In this document: one piece after another, positions 20,717 to 30,195 of the stretch | How the letters are laid out: every line of letters starts with the position of its first letter | Numbering within the stretch: position 1 is the stretch's first letter | Assembly: GCA_963791315.1 (NCBI GenBank) | Contig: CAWBRQ010000002.1 | Span: 310,001-374,000 of the forward strand | Direction of reading: 5' to 3' | Source: JACCZX01 sp963791315 | GTDB lineage: Bacteria > Pseudomonadota > Gammaproteobacteria > Burkholderiales > Burkholderiaceae_F | Length of the DNA: 64,000 bases | Notes under the pieces: generated by a model | Seen by the model: only the letters and a program-made list of their open reading frames with translations | What the model was told of the DNA's origin: nothing | The model's database searches: none | Position numbers and translations under genes: made by a program

Positions 20717-21434
20717 ACGATATGCCGAACCGCGATCGCAGGGATGTCGGTGATCCGGCGATCGTTGATCATGCGATCGCTACGCGTCAATCGGTGCGCG
20801 CGTTTCTTCCGACTCCGGTGCCGCGCGAAACCGTCGAAGAGATCCTGCAGCTGGCATCGCGCGCCCCATCGGGCACCAACACGCAGCCCTGGAAAGCTGA
20901 TTGTCTTGACCGGCGCGGCGAAGGCGAGGCTGAGCGACGCGATCCTGGCTGTCTACAACGACGCGGAACAGCGTAAGCAACACACCGAGGAGTACGCGTA
21001 CTACCCGACGCAAGTGGGTTGATCCGTATCTGGCACGGCGGCGCAAGATCGGCTGGGATTTGTACGGACTGCTCGAAATCGGCCGCGACGACAAGGCGAA
21101 AATGCACGCACAGCACGGACGCAACTACGTGTTCTTCGATGCGCCGGTCGGCATCATCTTCACGATCGACCGCATCCTGGAGCAGGGCAGCTGGCTCGAC
21201 TTCGGGATGTTCTTGCAGAACGTCATGGTAGCGGCCCGCGCGCGCGGACTCGACACGTGTCCGCAGGCGGCGTTCACGCAGTTTCACCGCGTCATTGCAC
21301 GCGAGCTGCACTGCCCGAAACCGAGATGGTCGTGTGCGGCATGTCGCTCGGCTATGCCGACATGTCCAAGATCGAAAATGAGCTGGTGACCGAGCGCGAG
21401 CCCGTATCGGGATTCGCGCGCTTTGTGGAACTAG
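20713..21434 (+). CDS. nitroreductase family FMN protein (frame broken as read)
   Basis: About 240 residues after correction. Family features are RQSVRAFLPTPVP, LASRAPSGTNTQPWK (flavin-phosphate binding) and GMSLGYAD near the end, which resembles the GYP/GFAD motif. Members reduce nitro-aromatics or act as enoate or oxygen-insensitive reductases with FMN. Frame changes occur near 20897, 21013, 21312 and just before the stop; three are extra bases and one is a missing base. The restored stop is TAG 21432-21434. Confidence 0.85.
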
Positions 21435-21440
21435 CGCGGA

Positions 21441-22535
21441 ATGATGAGGGTAACGAAGACGATTGCGGTGATCGCCGGCGACGGCATCGGGAAGGAAACG
21501 GTGCCGGAAGGATTACGCGCGCTCGACGCCGCGGCGCGTCGGTTCTCGATTGATCTTTCCTTCGAGCACCACGACTTCGCGAGCTGCGACTACTACGTGA
21601 AGCACGGCGACATGATGCCGGCCGACTGGAAGTCACGACTCGAAGGTGTCGACGCGATTTTCTTCGGCGCGTGCGGCTGGCCGGCGACCGTGCCGGACCA
21701 TGTGTCTCTCTGGGGCTCGCTGATCAAGTTCAGGCGCGAGTTCGACCAATACGTCAATTTGCGTCCATGCAAGTTGATGCCGGGAATTCGTTCTCCTCTG
21801 GTCGATCGGAATGGGAGCCCCTGGCCGCCGGAGGCGATCGATTTTGTCGTCGTGCGCGAAAACACCGAAGGCGAATACTCGTCGATCGGCGGCCGCATGT
21901 TCGAGGGTACGCAGCGCGAAGTTGTCGTGCAGGAAACGGTGATGACGCGCCACGGCGTTGATCGTGTGCTGCGCTTCGCGTTCGACCTCGCCGGCAAACG
22001 TCCAAAGAAGCATCTGACGTCGGCGACGAAAAGTAATGGCATTTCGATCACGATGCCGTACTGGGATGAGCGGGTCGAGGAGATGGCGAAGCACCACCCG
22101 CGGGTGCAGGTCGACAAGTTTCACATCGATATCCTGACGGCGCATTTCGTTCGCAACCCGGACTGGTTCGACGTCGTGGTCGCATCCAATCTGTTTGGCG
22201 ACATCCTGTCGGACCTCGGGCCGGCGTGCACCGGCACGATCGGCATCGCCCCTTCGGCGAACTTGAACCCGGACCGTTCGGCGCCGTCGTTGTTCGAGCC
22301 GGTGCACGGTTCGGCGCCCGATATCGCGGGGCAGGGCATTGCAAACCCAATTGGGCAGATCTGGACCGCGTCGATGATGCTCGATTGGCTCGGATACGCA
22401 GAGGCGGGCGCCGCCGTGCTGGCTGCGGTGGAGACGACGCTGGCGGCGGGTCCAATGCATGCTCCACTGACACGCGACATCGGCGGTACGGCTGGAACCG
22501 TCGATCTCGGCAAGGCAATCGCGGCAGCGATCTGA
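21441..22535 (+). CDS. tartrate dehydrogenase/decarboxylase or D-malate dehydrogenase
   Basis: Intact 364-residue member of the isocitrate/isopropylmalate dehydrogenase family, tartrate dehydrogenase subgroup. Seen: IAVIAGDGIGKETVPEGL at the start, VVRENTEGEYSSIGGRMF with the substrate-binding region, KSNGISITMPYWDERVEE, the metal-binding DILSDLGP segment, and EPVHGSAPDIAGQGIANP near the NAD site. It oxidises and decarboxylates tartrate or D-malate with NAD+ and Mn2+. It starts 6 bases after the nitroreductase stop, so it probably belongs to the same transcript. D-malate (DmlA) and tartrate (TtuC) activity cannot be separated by eye. Confidence 0.88.
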   Translation: MMRVTKTIAVIAGDGIGKETVPEGLRALDAAARRFSIDLSFEHHDFASCDYYVKHGDMMPADWKSRLEGVDAIFFGACGWPATVPDHVSLWGSLIKFRREFDQYVNLRPCKLMPGIRSPLVDRNGSPWPPEAIDFVVVRENTEGEYSSIGGRMFEGTQREVVVQETVMTRHGVDRVLRFAFDLAGKRPKKHLTSATKSNGISITMPYWDERVEEMAKHHPRVQVDKFHIDILTAHFVRNPDWFDVVVASNLFGDILSDLGPACTGTIGIAPSANLNPDRSAPSLFEPVHGSAPDIAGQGIANPIGQIWTASMMLDWLGYAEAGAAVLAAVETTLAAGPMHAPLTRDIGGTAGTVDLGKAIAAAI

Positions 22536-22645
22536 TGCGATTGACGTGGGCGCACCCGCCCTCTGATCATTATCATTGGCGGGAGCCCGCCCGAGTTAAG
22601 TTAAGTTGTCCGGCCCGCCCATTCTGCAACCTCTGAGGAGTGACT

Positions 22646-23905
22646 ATGTGGATCGCACGCGGTTTCATTTCTGATACCGGCATCGCAGAGCGCGCCGTGC
22701 ACTCCGGCGTAGCGCGGCTTGCAGAATCGGTGATTGCCTCAGGCGGCGTCCCGCTCGAAGTCGTACTGCCGGATGGCTCGCGCATCGGCTTTGGCCTGCC
22801 GGCGCGCATCAAGCTATTTATCCGCGACCGCGCGATGCTTGCCCAACTGGCCGATGCGACGCTTGCTTCGCTGGCCGAGGCCTACGTTCAGGGCCGCGTC
22901 GACGTCGAAGGTGATTTTCTCGAGGCGGTGCCGTTGGCCGAGCGGATAGCCGATGCCGCCGGCTCAAATCCGGCGCAGCGGGTTGCGCACATGCTGTTCA
23001 AACACTCGTCTCGCCAGGATCGGGCAGCCATCGGATATCACTATGACGTCGGCAACGAGTTCTACCGCCTGTGGCTTGACGAGCGGATGGTTTATTCGTG
23101 CGCCTACTTCAGGAGCGGCGACGAATCGATCGACGAGGCGCAGCGCGCAAAGCTCGATCACATCTGCCGCAAGCTTCGGCTCCTCAAGGACGAGCGCTTC
23201 CTCGATGTCGGCTGCGGCTGGGGCGGATTGATCCTGCACGCGGCGCGCGATTACGGGGTGCGCGCCGTTGGTATCACGCTGTCGCAAAGCCAGTATGACC
23301 TTGCGCGCGAGCGGATCGCGGCAGAAGGGCTCGCCGAACGTGTCGAAGTGCATCTGCTCGACTACCGCCAGCTGCAAAAGCGGTTTGGCGCCGATGCGTT
23401 TGACAAAGTCGCCAGTGTCGGCATGTTCGAGCATGTCGGACTCGCCAACTTGCGCGAATATTTCGCGTCGGTATCGGGCGTATTGCGCGATCGTGGACTT
23501 TTCTTGAATCACGGCATCACGTCGGCCGACCTCGACGGCCGGCCGATCGGCAGCGGCGTTGGCGACTTCGTGCACAAATACGTGTTCCCGCACGGGGAGC
23601 TGCCGCACTTGCACGTTGCCACGCGTGAAATGTCGCGCGCCGGCTTTGAGATAGTCGACGTCGAAGCGCTGCGCGCACACTATGCGAGAACGCTGGAGCA
23701 CTGGTCGCGTCGACTCGACGCACGAGTCACGGATGCGGCGCGGCTGGTGACCGATCGCACGCTGCGCATCTGGCGCGCCTATCTGGCAGGATCGGCGTAC
23801 GGCTTCGCGCAAGGCTGGATGTCGATTTATCAGCTGCTGGGCTCGCGGCAGGCCCGCCCCGGCGCATCGGACGTTCCGCTTACCCGCGAATACATGTACC
23901 GCTAG
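22646..23905 (+). CDS. cfa: cyclopropane-fatty-acyl-phospholipid synthase
   Basis: Intact ~419-residue enzyme that methylates cis double bonds of phospholipid acyl chains using S-adenosylmethionine. Seen: YHYDVGNEFYRLWLDERMVYSCAYF (lipid-binding start of the catalytic domain), FLDVGCGWGGLILHAA (SAM-binding motif I), SVGMFEHVG and HKYVFPHGELPHL. ATG 22646 is preferred because GAGGAG lies 5 bases upstream; a GTG at 22640 overlaps that site. Stand-alone gene, with 110 bases before it that contain GC hairpins and a TTAAGTTAAGTT repeat. Confidence 0.95.
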   Translation: MWIARGFISDTGIAERAVHSGVARLAESVIASGGVPLEVVLPDGSRIGFGLPARIKLFIRDRAMLAQLADATLASLAEAYVQGRVDVEGDFLEAVPLAERIADAAGSNPAQRVAHMLFKHSSRQDRAAIGYHYDVGNEFYRLWLDERMVYSCAYFRSGDESIDEAQRAKLDHICRKLRLLKDERFLDVGCGWGGLILHAARDYGVRAVGITLSQSQYDLARERIAAEGLAERVEVHLLDYRQLQKRFGADAFDKVASVGMFEHVGLANLREYFASVSGVLRDRGLFLNHGITSADLDGRPIGSGVGDFVHKYVFPHGELPHLHVATREMSRAGFEIVDVEALRAHYARTLEHWSRRLDARVTDAARLVTDRTLRIWRAYLAGSAYGFAQGWMSIYQLLGSRQARPGASDVPLTREYMYR

Positions 23906-24090
23906 TGCATACGACTTTGCGCGAACTCTTTGCGCTAAGTCGCGGACTGGCAAGCGTTAATCCCGATGGTCATCGCAGCGAAAACGCACCCTTGACACCA
24001 AAAGCGCGGTTAGAATCGCCGCGCTGAACGGCCAGAGCCACACCAAGAGTGGCGCCGCCGCATCTGGGGTACCAGGGAACAGGAGACAAG

Positions 24091-25065
24091 ATGATCAGGA
24101 CGCTGCGGCCACTGGCTGCAATTGCATTGCTAGCCACTGCCGGCGTAGTCACGGCCCAAGGCTATCCGGTAAAGCCAGTTACGGTCGTGGTGCCGTTCAC
24201 CGCGGGTGGACCCACCGACACAGTGGCCCGCTCGCTCGGCCAGGCGATGACCAAATCGCTGGGTCAACCCGTTATCGTGGAGAACGTCGGTGGCGCCGGC
24301 GGCACCGTGGGTGCGACCCGCGTGAAGAACGCTGCGCCCGACGGGTACACAGTACTGCTGCATCACATCGGAATGTCGACGGCGCCGGCGCTGTATCGAA
24401 AGCTCGCTTACAACCCCCAGACTGATTTCGAGATGATCGGTTTGATTGTCGATGTGCCGATGACGATGATTGCTCGCTCGGATTTTCCGGCCAAGGATTT
24501 TCGTGAGTTCGTTGCCTACGTAAAGGCCAACAAATCCAAGCTCAATCTTGCCAACGCGGGACTCGGGGCGGCCTCGCACCTATGCGGTCTGATGTTTCAG
24601 AGCGCGATCGAAGCCGACGTGACCACGGTGCCGTTTAAGGGGACTGCGGATGCGATGAATGCAATTCTCGGCAAGCAGGTCGATTTCCTGTGTGATCAGA
24701 CCACCAATACCACCGGCCAGATCAAAGCCGGATCGGTCAAGGCGTATGCGGTGACGAGCGCGAAGCGTGTGCCGACATTGCCTGAACTGCCGACGATGCA
24801 GGAGGGTGGATTGAAAGGCTTTGAAGTCGGCATTTGGCACGCGGTTTATGCACCCAAGGGCACTCCGAAAGCTGCCCTCGACAAGCTCGTTGCTGCGATG
24901 CAGGACGCTTCGAAGGATGTGGTTTTTCGTACCCGAATGTCAGAGCTCGGTGCGACCGTTTATCCGGTCGACCTGATCACTCCTGCCGCATTGACGTCTC
25001 ATCTGAAGAGCGAGATTGAGAAGTGGGGGCCGGTCATCAAGAAAGCCGGTATTTACGCCGATTAA
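24091..25065 (+). CDS. Bug/TctC-family tripartite tricarboxylate transporter substrate-binding protein
   Basis: Intact 324-residue periplasmic protein. A signal peptide (MIRTLRPLAAIALLATAGVVTAQG) precedes the family motif YPVKPVTVVVPFTAGGPTDTVAR and the cap region around VENVGGAGGTVGATRV. Bug proteins bind carboxylates, nicotinate or aromatic acids and are hugely expanded in Burkholderiales. No TctA/TctB membrane genes are adjacent, so it is an orphan receptor and its ligand is unknown. Start chosen at 24091 for the AGGAGA site and signal peptide; a GTG at 24049 is in frame but would bury the signal. Confidence 0.92.
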   Translation: MIRTLRPLAAIALLATAGVVTAQGYPVKPVTVVVPFTAGGPTDTVARSLGQAMTKSLGQPVIVENVGGAGGTVGATRVKNAAPDGYTVLLHHIGMSTAPALYRKLAYNPQTDFEMIGLIVDVPMTMIARSDFPAKDFREFVAYVKANKSKLNLANAGLGAASHLCGLMFQSAIEADVTTVPFKGTADAMNAILGKQVDFLCDQTTNTTGQIKAGSVKAYAVTSAKRVPTLPELPTMQEGGLKGFEVGIWHAVYAPKGTPKAALDKLVAAMQDASKDVVFRTRMSELGATVYPVDLITPAALTSHLKSEIEKWGPVIKKAGIYAD

Positions 25066-25132
25066 CCTGGGGTAGACCAGCATCGAATTATGGTCTGCTT
25101 CAAACCCAGACGTACCGAAGCGGAGAATTGAG

Positions 25133-26171
25133 TTGCGTTCTATCGTCGCACTGTTAATTGGAGCATGCATGCTCGCCGCATCGGCGGGCATGCACGAAGC
25201 TAACGCAGCCGAAGCCAACTCGCCGGCCGCGAAGACCATCACCAAGGCTAAGGCCCAGAGTAGGGTGCGCGGCACGATTCCGGCCGGCCGTGCGCCGATC
25301 AAGTCGACCCGCAAGCGGCCGCTGATCACGCAGATCATGAGTCCTTCCGAAGGCCATTTGGCGGGCCTGCATCGGGGCGACGACCCGCTCGATTTGAGAT
25401 CCTCGGTGGCATTGGTCGTTGACCAAGACACCAACGAAGTGTTGTTCGAGAAGAACAAGAACGCTGTTCTTCCGATCGCTTCGGTTACCAAATTGATGAC
25501 CGCGCTGGTGACGGTCGAGGCCGATTTGCCGCTTTCGGAAGAGTTGCAGGTGTCCCAGGATGAGCTGGTGCAAAGCGGGCATCCGCTCCAATTTGCGGCC
25601 TGGATTCGAAATTACGCGTGGCACTGCGCTGCATCTGGCTTTGATGTCGTCGGAAAATCGCGCTGCTCAGTTGCTGGGGCGCACCTACCCGGGCGGCGTG
25701 TCACGTTTCGTCGAAGCTATGAACGCGAAGGCGCGCCTGCTCGGAATGAACGATTCGCATTTTGCTGACCCGACCGGCTTATCTTCGGAGAATCGGTCGA
25801 GCGCAAGTGATCTCGTGCGTCTGGTCAAGGCTGCCTACGAGCACGATGTCATTCGCCAATATTCAGTGAGCGGTGAGCTGGCACTGGCAGTCGGCAAGCG
25901 CACGGTCAGCTATCGCAACACCAATAGGCTGACTGACAATCCGGAGTGGGAGATCGGCTTGCAAAAGACCGGCTACATTTCCGCAGCGGGCCGTTGCCTG
26001 GTGATGCAGGTAGTCATTGAAGGCAAGCGCGTCGTGATGGTGCTGCTTGATTCGGTAGGAAAATATTCGCGGCTCGGAGACGCCGAACGCATCCGAGCCT
26101 TCCTAGAGTCTCATGGGCTGTCCAAAGCGTCGGCTCCGGCCGCTGCGAACTCGCCGCGTCGCACGATGTAA
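25133..26171 (+). CDS. pbpG: D-alanyl-D-alanine endopeptidase, PBP7 type (one frame break)
   Basis: Serine peptidase S11 acting on peptidoglycan in the periplasm. Signal peptide at the start, then SxxK in IASVTKLMTALV, SxN in LALMSSENRAAQLL, and KTG in GLQKTGYI, in the right order and spacing. The reading starts at TTG 25133 with GGAGA upstream. One extra base near 25577, between DELVQSG and IRSNLRPGFEITRGTALH, breaks the frame; removing it restores a ~345-residue protein of normal PbpG length. Upstream lies a weak GACCA/TGGTC hairpin following the Bug gene. Confidence 0.9.
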
Positions 26172-26201
26172 CGCGCCGACGCGCGCCGTATTCACATTCG
26201 G

Positions 26202-27050
26202 CTAGACAGGCGGCTCGCCTGGTTGTTTGACATAGCCAAGTCCTGCTGAAATTCTGCCGGCTGTTTGCAATAGCTCGGCAATCCAGTCGTCCTGCATTCG
26301 CTCTGCAGGTGCCGACACCGACAAACCCGCTACCAGCCGGCTCGAATCATCACGGATGCCGGCGGCTATACACCGCACGCCGACTTCAAGCTCCTCGTTG
26401 TCGCGCGCATATCCGCGCGTGCGGACCATCGATAGCTCGCGCTCTAGCTTGCCGACGTCCGTCAGACTGTTGCGCGTGTGGCCGGCAAGCCCGGTGCGCG
26501 TTGCATAGGCGCGAACCAGTCGCGGATCGTCCAGCGCCAGGAAAAGCTTGCCGCTCGACGTCAGATGCAGTGGAGCGCGTCCGCCGATCGCGCGCACCAC
26601 CTGCATGCCCGAGCGCTCGCTGTACGAGCGATCGATGTACACAATCTCATCGCCCTGGCGCACCGACAGATTGACCGTCTGCCCGGTACGCTTGTGCAGC
26701 TCGCGCATCGGCTCGAGTGCGGCTTCGCGCACCGACAGGCGAGCTTTGACCAGGTTGCCGAGCTCGAGCAGGCGCATGCCGAGGCGATACGAACCCGGCG
26801 TGTCGGCCCGATCCACGTAACGGCCGATGACCAGGTCATTCAAGATCCGATGCGCAGTCGACGGATGCAACCCAGTAGCGCGAGCCAGATGCTTAAGGCT
26901 GACCGGATCGGAGTGGGCGGATAGCGCATCGAGCAACGCCATCATTCGCTCGATGACCTGGATTGCCGTCGGGTCTCGCACAGCGGCCGGGCGCGCAGCG
27001 TCCGACGAGGGCTCACGCGGTGGGCTAGCTGGCATTGTGCGTCGCGACAT
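26202..27050 (-). CDS. IclR-family transcriptional regulator
   Basis: Intact 282 residues. An N-terminal winged helix-turn-helix (about residues 28-90: VIERMMALLDALSAHSDPVSL, GLHPSTAHRILNDLV) is followed by the IclR effector domain (VYIDRSYSERSGMQVVRAIGGRAPLHLTSSGK, GYARDNEELEVGVRCIAA). These regulators usually bind small carboxylates or aromatics. The neighbours are convergent pbpG and, on the same strand upstream, thpR, so no target gene is obvious. Confidence 0.92.
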   Translation of the reverse strand: MSRRTMPASPPREPSSDAARPAAVRDPTAIQVIERMMALLDALSAHSDPVSLKHLARATGLHPSTAHRILNDLVIGRYVDRADTPGSYRLGMRLLELGNLVKARLSVREAALEPMRELHKRTGQTVNLSVRQGDEIVYIDRSYSERSGMQVVRAIGGRAPLHLTSSGKLFLALDDPRLVRAYATRTGLAGHTRNSLTDVGKLERELSMVRTRGYARDNEELEVGVRCIAAGIRDDSSRLVAGLSVSAPAERMQDDWIAELLQTAGRISAGLGYVKQPGEPPV

Positions 27051-27121
27051 TTGAGCGTTTTATATCACGATACGAAAAGCGACTAGGGCGCCGTGAGGTT
27101 GGGTTGCAGCGGGTGCACCTT

Positions 27122-27625
27122 CTAACGTTCGACGCGCACGTATCGGGACTGTTGTCGCGCCGGGCTGGAGCGATACAGCGCGATCGAACCGATACGCCAG
27201 CTAATCGGTTCGACTTTCTCCGCGACGAAGCTCTTAACCCCGCGCAACAGCGTTACGTGCGGTGCCAGCGGCCGCCGATCGTAGGCGATGTTCATCTGGT
27301 CAAGCGATCCACGGACTCGGTCGCTGAGATCGGTGAGCGGCTTCGTCGTTTCACGCGCAGCGCCTATCCATACGACGCCTGCCTCCTTGAAAAATCCAAG
27401 CGTGTCGAGCTGGAAGGCAAAGGGCTTGCAGCGCAACTTCGCAATTGCATCGGAGAGATCGAAAGCTACGTCATCGGCGAGGTCGCCGATGAAGGCAAGC
27501 GTGAGATGAAAATCATCGGGGCGTGATGCGCGGCGATGTTCAACGCGTTTGCGAACATCGTCCGACAATGAGGACAACGCTAGGCGCGTCGGCTCTTCGG
27601 GCCAGGCGGCGATGAAACAACGCAT
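27122..27625 (-). CDS. thpR: RNA 2',3'-cyclic phosphodiesterase (2H family)
   Basis: About 167 residues. The two HxTx motifs of the 2H phosphoesterase family are present: FHLTLAFIG near residue 50 and PHVTLLRG near residue 131. The N-terminus MRCFIAAWPEE matches ThpR/LigT. It opens 2',3'-cyclic phosphate ends of RNA in vitro; its cellular role is uncertain. The start overlaps the 3' end of pyrD by 46 bases; an earlier in-frame start at 27652 is possible but less family-like. Confidence 0.88.
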   Translation of the reverse strand: MRCFIAAWPEEPTRLALSSLSDDVRKRVEHRRASRPDDFHLTLAFIGDLADDVAFDLSDAIAKLRCKPFAFQLDTLGFFKEAGVVWIGAARETTKPLTDLSDRVRGSLDQMNIAYDRRPLAPHVTLLRGVKSFVAEKVEPISWRIGSIALYRSSPARQQSRYVRVER

Positions 27626-28656
27626 TTGCTTCGGCGGATGGCTTCGACGCACTCCGCCACCAAATCGGGCCCCGAGTAAATGAAACCGGTGTACAGCTGT
27701 ACTAATGAAGCACCTGCCTGGATTTTTTCCACGGCGTCGGAGCCGCTCATGATCCCGCCGACGCCGATGATCGGTAGCGCACCTTGCAGGTGGCTCGCCA
27801 ACAGGTGCACGACCTGGGTGGCACGTTCAGTCAGTGGGCGACCCGAAAGCCCGCCCGACTCATCTGCATGCTTCAGGCCGATCACTTTGCTGCGCTCAAT
27901 CGTCGTGTTGGTTGCAATCACCGCGTCAATTTGCTGTTCGACCAGCTGGTCGGCGATCTGCGGCACCGATGAATCGGCCAGGTCCGGAGCAATTTTGACG
28001 GCGATGGGTACGCGTTTACCGTAGCGGTCTTCGAGGCGCTTGCGTTCTTCAGTAAGCCCGGTCAGTAATCCGTCGAGTTGCCGTGCGCTTTGCAGTGAAC
28101 GCAGTTCCTTGGTGTTCGGCGACGAAACGTTCACTGCCACGTAGTCCGCTTCATCGTAAACACGGCGCAGGCACGCGCGATAGTCCTCTAGCGCACGCTC
28201 GATCGGCGTGTCTGCGTTCTTGCCGATATTGAGACCGACGATGCCGCCTCGATCTCGAAACATGCGCTGCTGCTGCACATTGGCGACGAACTGATCGGCG
28301 CCTTCGTTGTTGAAGCCCATGCGGTTGATCAGTGCCTGCGACCGAGTTAGCCGAAACATGCGCGGCTTGGCGTTGCCAGGCTGTGGTCGCGGGGTGACAG
28401 TTCCGACTTCGATGAATCCGAATCCGAGGCCTCCAAGGGCGTCGATATGCGCGGCGGTTTTGTCCAAGCCTGCGGCCAACCCAACGGGATTTGAAAAGTG
28501 AAGCCCCATCACGCTCACTGGCAACGGGTCGACGCGCGCCGCGATCCAACGCGCGAGCCCGAGGGTGTGGCCGCGTTGTAATGCGGTCAACGTCAGTTCG
28601 TGCGCAGCTTCGGCATCAAGCGAAAAGAGAAGGGGGCGCGTGAGCTTGTAAAGCAC
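27580..28656 (-). CDS. pyrD: dihydroorotate dehydrogenase (quinone), class 2
   Basis: Intact 358-residue membrane-associated FMN enzyme of pyrimidine synthesis, which oxidises dihydroorotate and passes electrons to quinone. Visible: N-terminal amphipathic segment MLYKLTRPLLFSLDAEAAHE typical of class 2, GLAAGLDKTA, EVGTVTPRPQPGN, NRMGFNN, NVSSPNTKELR with the catalytic Ser region, and GVGGIMSGSDAVEKIQAGA for FMN phosphate. The last ~15 residues extend beyond the usual end and overlap thpR. bpt lies 24 bases upstream on the same strand. Confidence 0.95.
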   Translation of the reverse strand: MLYKLTRPLLFSLDAEAAHELTLTALQRGHTLGLARWIAARVDPLPVSVMGLHFSNPVGLAAGLDKTAAHIDALGGLGFGFIEVGTVTPRPQPGNAKPRMFRLTRSQALINRMGFNNEGADQFVANVQQQRMFRDRGGIVGLNIGKNADTPIERALEDYRACLRRVYDEADYVAVNVSSPNTKELRSLQSARQLDGLLTGLTEERKRLEDRYGKRVPIAVKIAPDLADSSVPQIADQLVEQQIDAVIATNTTIERSKVIGLKHADESGGLSGRPLTERATQVVHLLASHLQGALPIIGVGGIMSGSDAVEKIQAGASLVQLYTGFIYSGPDLVAECVEAIRRSKCVVSSPPGPKSRRA

Positions 28657-28680
28657 GCGCGAATTCTACGAGGCCCCTTC

Positions 28681-29442
28681 TTAAGTAGCGCCAGCGTCGC
28701 TCTGGCGCTCCCAGCGTCCGCCCTTCAGCATTTCGACCGGTCGGAACGTCGCCTTGTAGGCCATCTTTGGGCTATCGGAGATCCAGTAGCCGAGATACAG
28801 GTAGGGTAGCGACAGCGCCTTGGCCTGTTCGATCTGCCACAGAATGTTGTACGTGCCGTAGCTCGTTGCGAGCTCGTCCGGATCGAAAAACGTGTAGACC
28901 GACGACAGCCCGTCGTTCAATACGTCGATGATCGAGATCATGCGCAACGTTCCGACGCCATCGACACCCGGCGGCGACGGATCACGAAATTCGACCAGCC
29001 GCGTATTAACCTTGCTTTGCAAAAGAAACTGCGAATACTGTTCGCGGCTGTCGTTGTCCATGCCGCCACCGGCGTGGCGCGTCGACTGATAGCGTAGATA
29101 CAGGTCGTAGTGCTCATGATCAAACGCAAGCGATGCGACGCGCGACGTCAACGCGCGGTGTCGAAGCCAGGCACGACGCTGCGTTCGGTTCGCTTCGAAC
29201 TCCGCGACCGGAACGCGTACCGGGACACACGCGCGGCAACCGTCGCAATACGGACGATAGGTAAAAATTCCGCTGCGGCGAAACCCCATCTTGACCAGCT
29301 CGCTGTAAACGTCAGCGTTGATCAGGTGCGCGGGAGTGGCGACCTGCGAGCGAGCCTGGCGATGCTCAAGATAGCTGCATGGATACGGCGCGGTTGCGTA
29401 AAACTGCAACGCCGAAAAGGGCAACTCCTTGAGATTGGCCAC
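28681..29442 (-). CDS. bpt: aspartate/glutamate leucyltransferase (bacterial N-degron pathway)
   Basis: Intact 253 residues, ATE1-like Bpt. It transfers leucine to N-terminal Asp or Glu so that ClpS/ClpAP can degrade the protein. Family motifs: PCSYLEHRQARSQVATP, TYRPYCDGCRACVPVRVPV with the conserved cysteines, and YLYLGYWISDSPKMAYK. The aat gene lies 27 bases upstream on the same strand, so the two aminoacyl-transferases are likely co-expressed. Confidence 0.95.
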   Translation of the reverse strand: MANLKELPFSALQFYATAPYPCSYLEHRQARSQVATPAHLINADVYSELVKMGFRRSGIFTYRPYCDGCRACVPVRVPVAEFEANRTQRRAWLRHRALTSRVASLAFDHEHYDLYLRYQSTRHAGGGMDNDSREQYSQFLLQSKVNTRLVEFRDPSPPGVDGVGTLRMISIIDVLNDGLSSVYTFFDPDELATSYGTYNILWQIEQAKALSLPYLYLGYWISDSPKMAYKATFRPVEMLKGGRWERQSDAGAT

Positions 29443-29469
29443 GTCAGTCGGTCGAGGTCAAAGTCGCTT

Positions 29470-30195
29470 TCAGAAGTCAACCAGCAATGCATTCAGCGGT
29501 CGCTTCGCGTACGCCGTCCAGTTTATCGGCGGGGCGCGTACGGACTCGCTCAAATGCCTCACAAACTCACGACGCGAAATTTCGCGCGCTCCAAGCGACG
29601 CGAGGTGTCGCGTGTTCTGTTGGCAGTCTATCACTCGCACGCGCTCGGCTCGCATCACGTGCACAAGTGCAGCCAGCGCAATCTTCGATGCATCGGGCAC
29701 GCGCGAGAACATCGACTCGCCGTAGAACATACGGCCGAGCGCCACGCCGTATAGACCTCCCACTAGCTCGCCTCCGACCCAGGTCTCGATCGAGTGCGCC
29801 AGGCCGCGACGGTTCAGTTCCATGTAAGCGTCGGCAATCCCGTCAGTGATCCATGTGCCGGCGTCGTCGCCGCGTGGCTGAGCACAGGCTTGAATGACTG
29901 CGTCAAAGTCGGCGTCAACGCGAAGTTCGATCGACGTGTCATGTGCGGCTTTACGCAGAGTTTTCGACAAGCTGCGAGAAATCTTGAACTCGCCGGTAAA
30001 CAGCACCATGCGTGGATCGGGCGACCACCATAAGACAGGCTCCTCGTCCGAGTACCACGGAAAGATTCCCTGCGGATACGCGGCGAGCAAACGATCGGCA
30101 GTTAACTCTGCACTTGCCGCGAGCAATCCGTTTGGGGTCTGAAGCGCAGCCGACACCGGAGGGAACGGCTGGCCCGGCGCAAGCCACGGAATCAT
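29470..30195 (-). CDS. aat: leucyl/phenylalanyl-tRNA--protein transferase
   Basis: Intact 241 residues. Adds Leu or Phe to proteins with N-terminal Arg or Lys, creating primary N-degrons. Motifs: LLAAYPQGIFPWYSDEEPVLWWSPDPR, TWITDGIADAY, HSIETWVGGELVGGLYG and MFYGESMFSR. Its start overlaps the Nudix gene stop by 4 bases. Together with bpt it covers both known bacterial N-degron charging steps. Confidence 0.96.
   Translation of the reverse strand: MIPWLAPGQPFPPVSAALQTPNGLLAASAELTADRLLAAYPQGIFPWYSDEEPVLWWSPDPRMVLFTGEFKISRSLSKTLRKAAHDTSIELRVDADFDAVIQACAQPRGDDAGTWITDGIADAYMELNRRGLAHSIETWVGGELVGGLYGVALGRMFYGESMFSRVPDASKIALAALVHVMRAERVRVIDCQQNTRHLASLGAREISRREFVRHLSESVRAPPINWTAYAKRPLNALLVDF

Noticed and set aside
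22964..23953. A 329-codon open frame antisense to the cyclopropane synthase gene
   Set aside because: Shadow of an intact, strongly conserved gene; no ribosome site or family signature.
23992..24016. TTGACA and TAGAAT upstream of the Bug gene as a sigma70 promoter
   Set aside because: The two hexamers are only 13 bases apart, too close for a normal sigma70 promoter.
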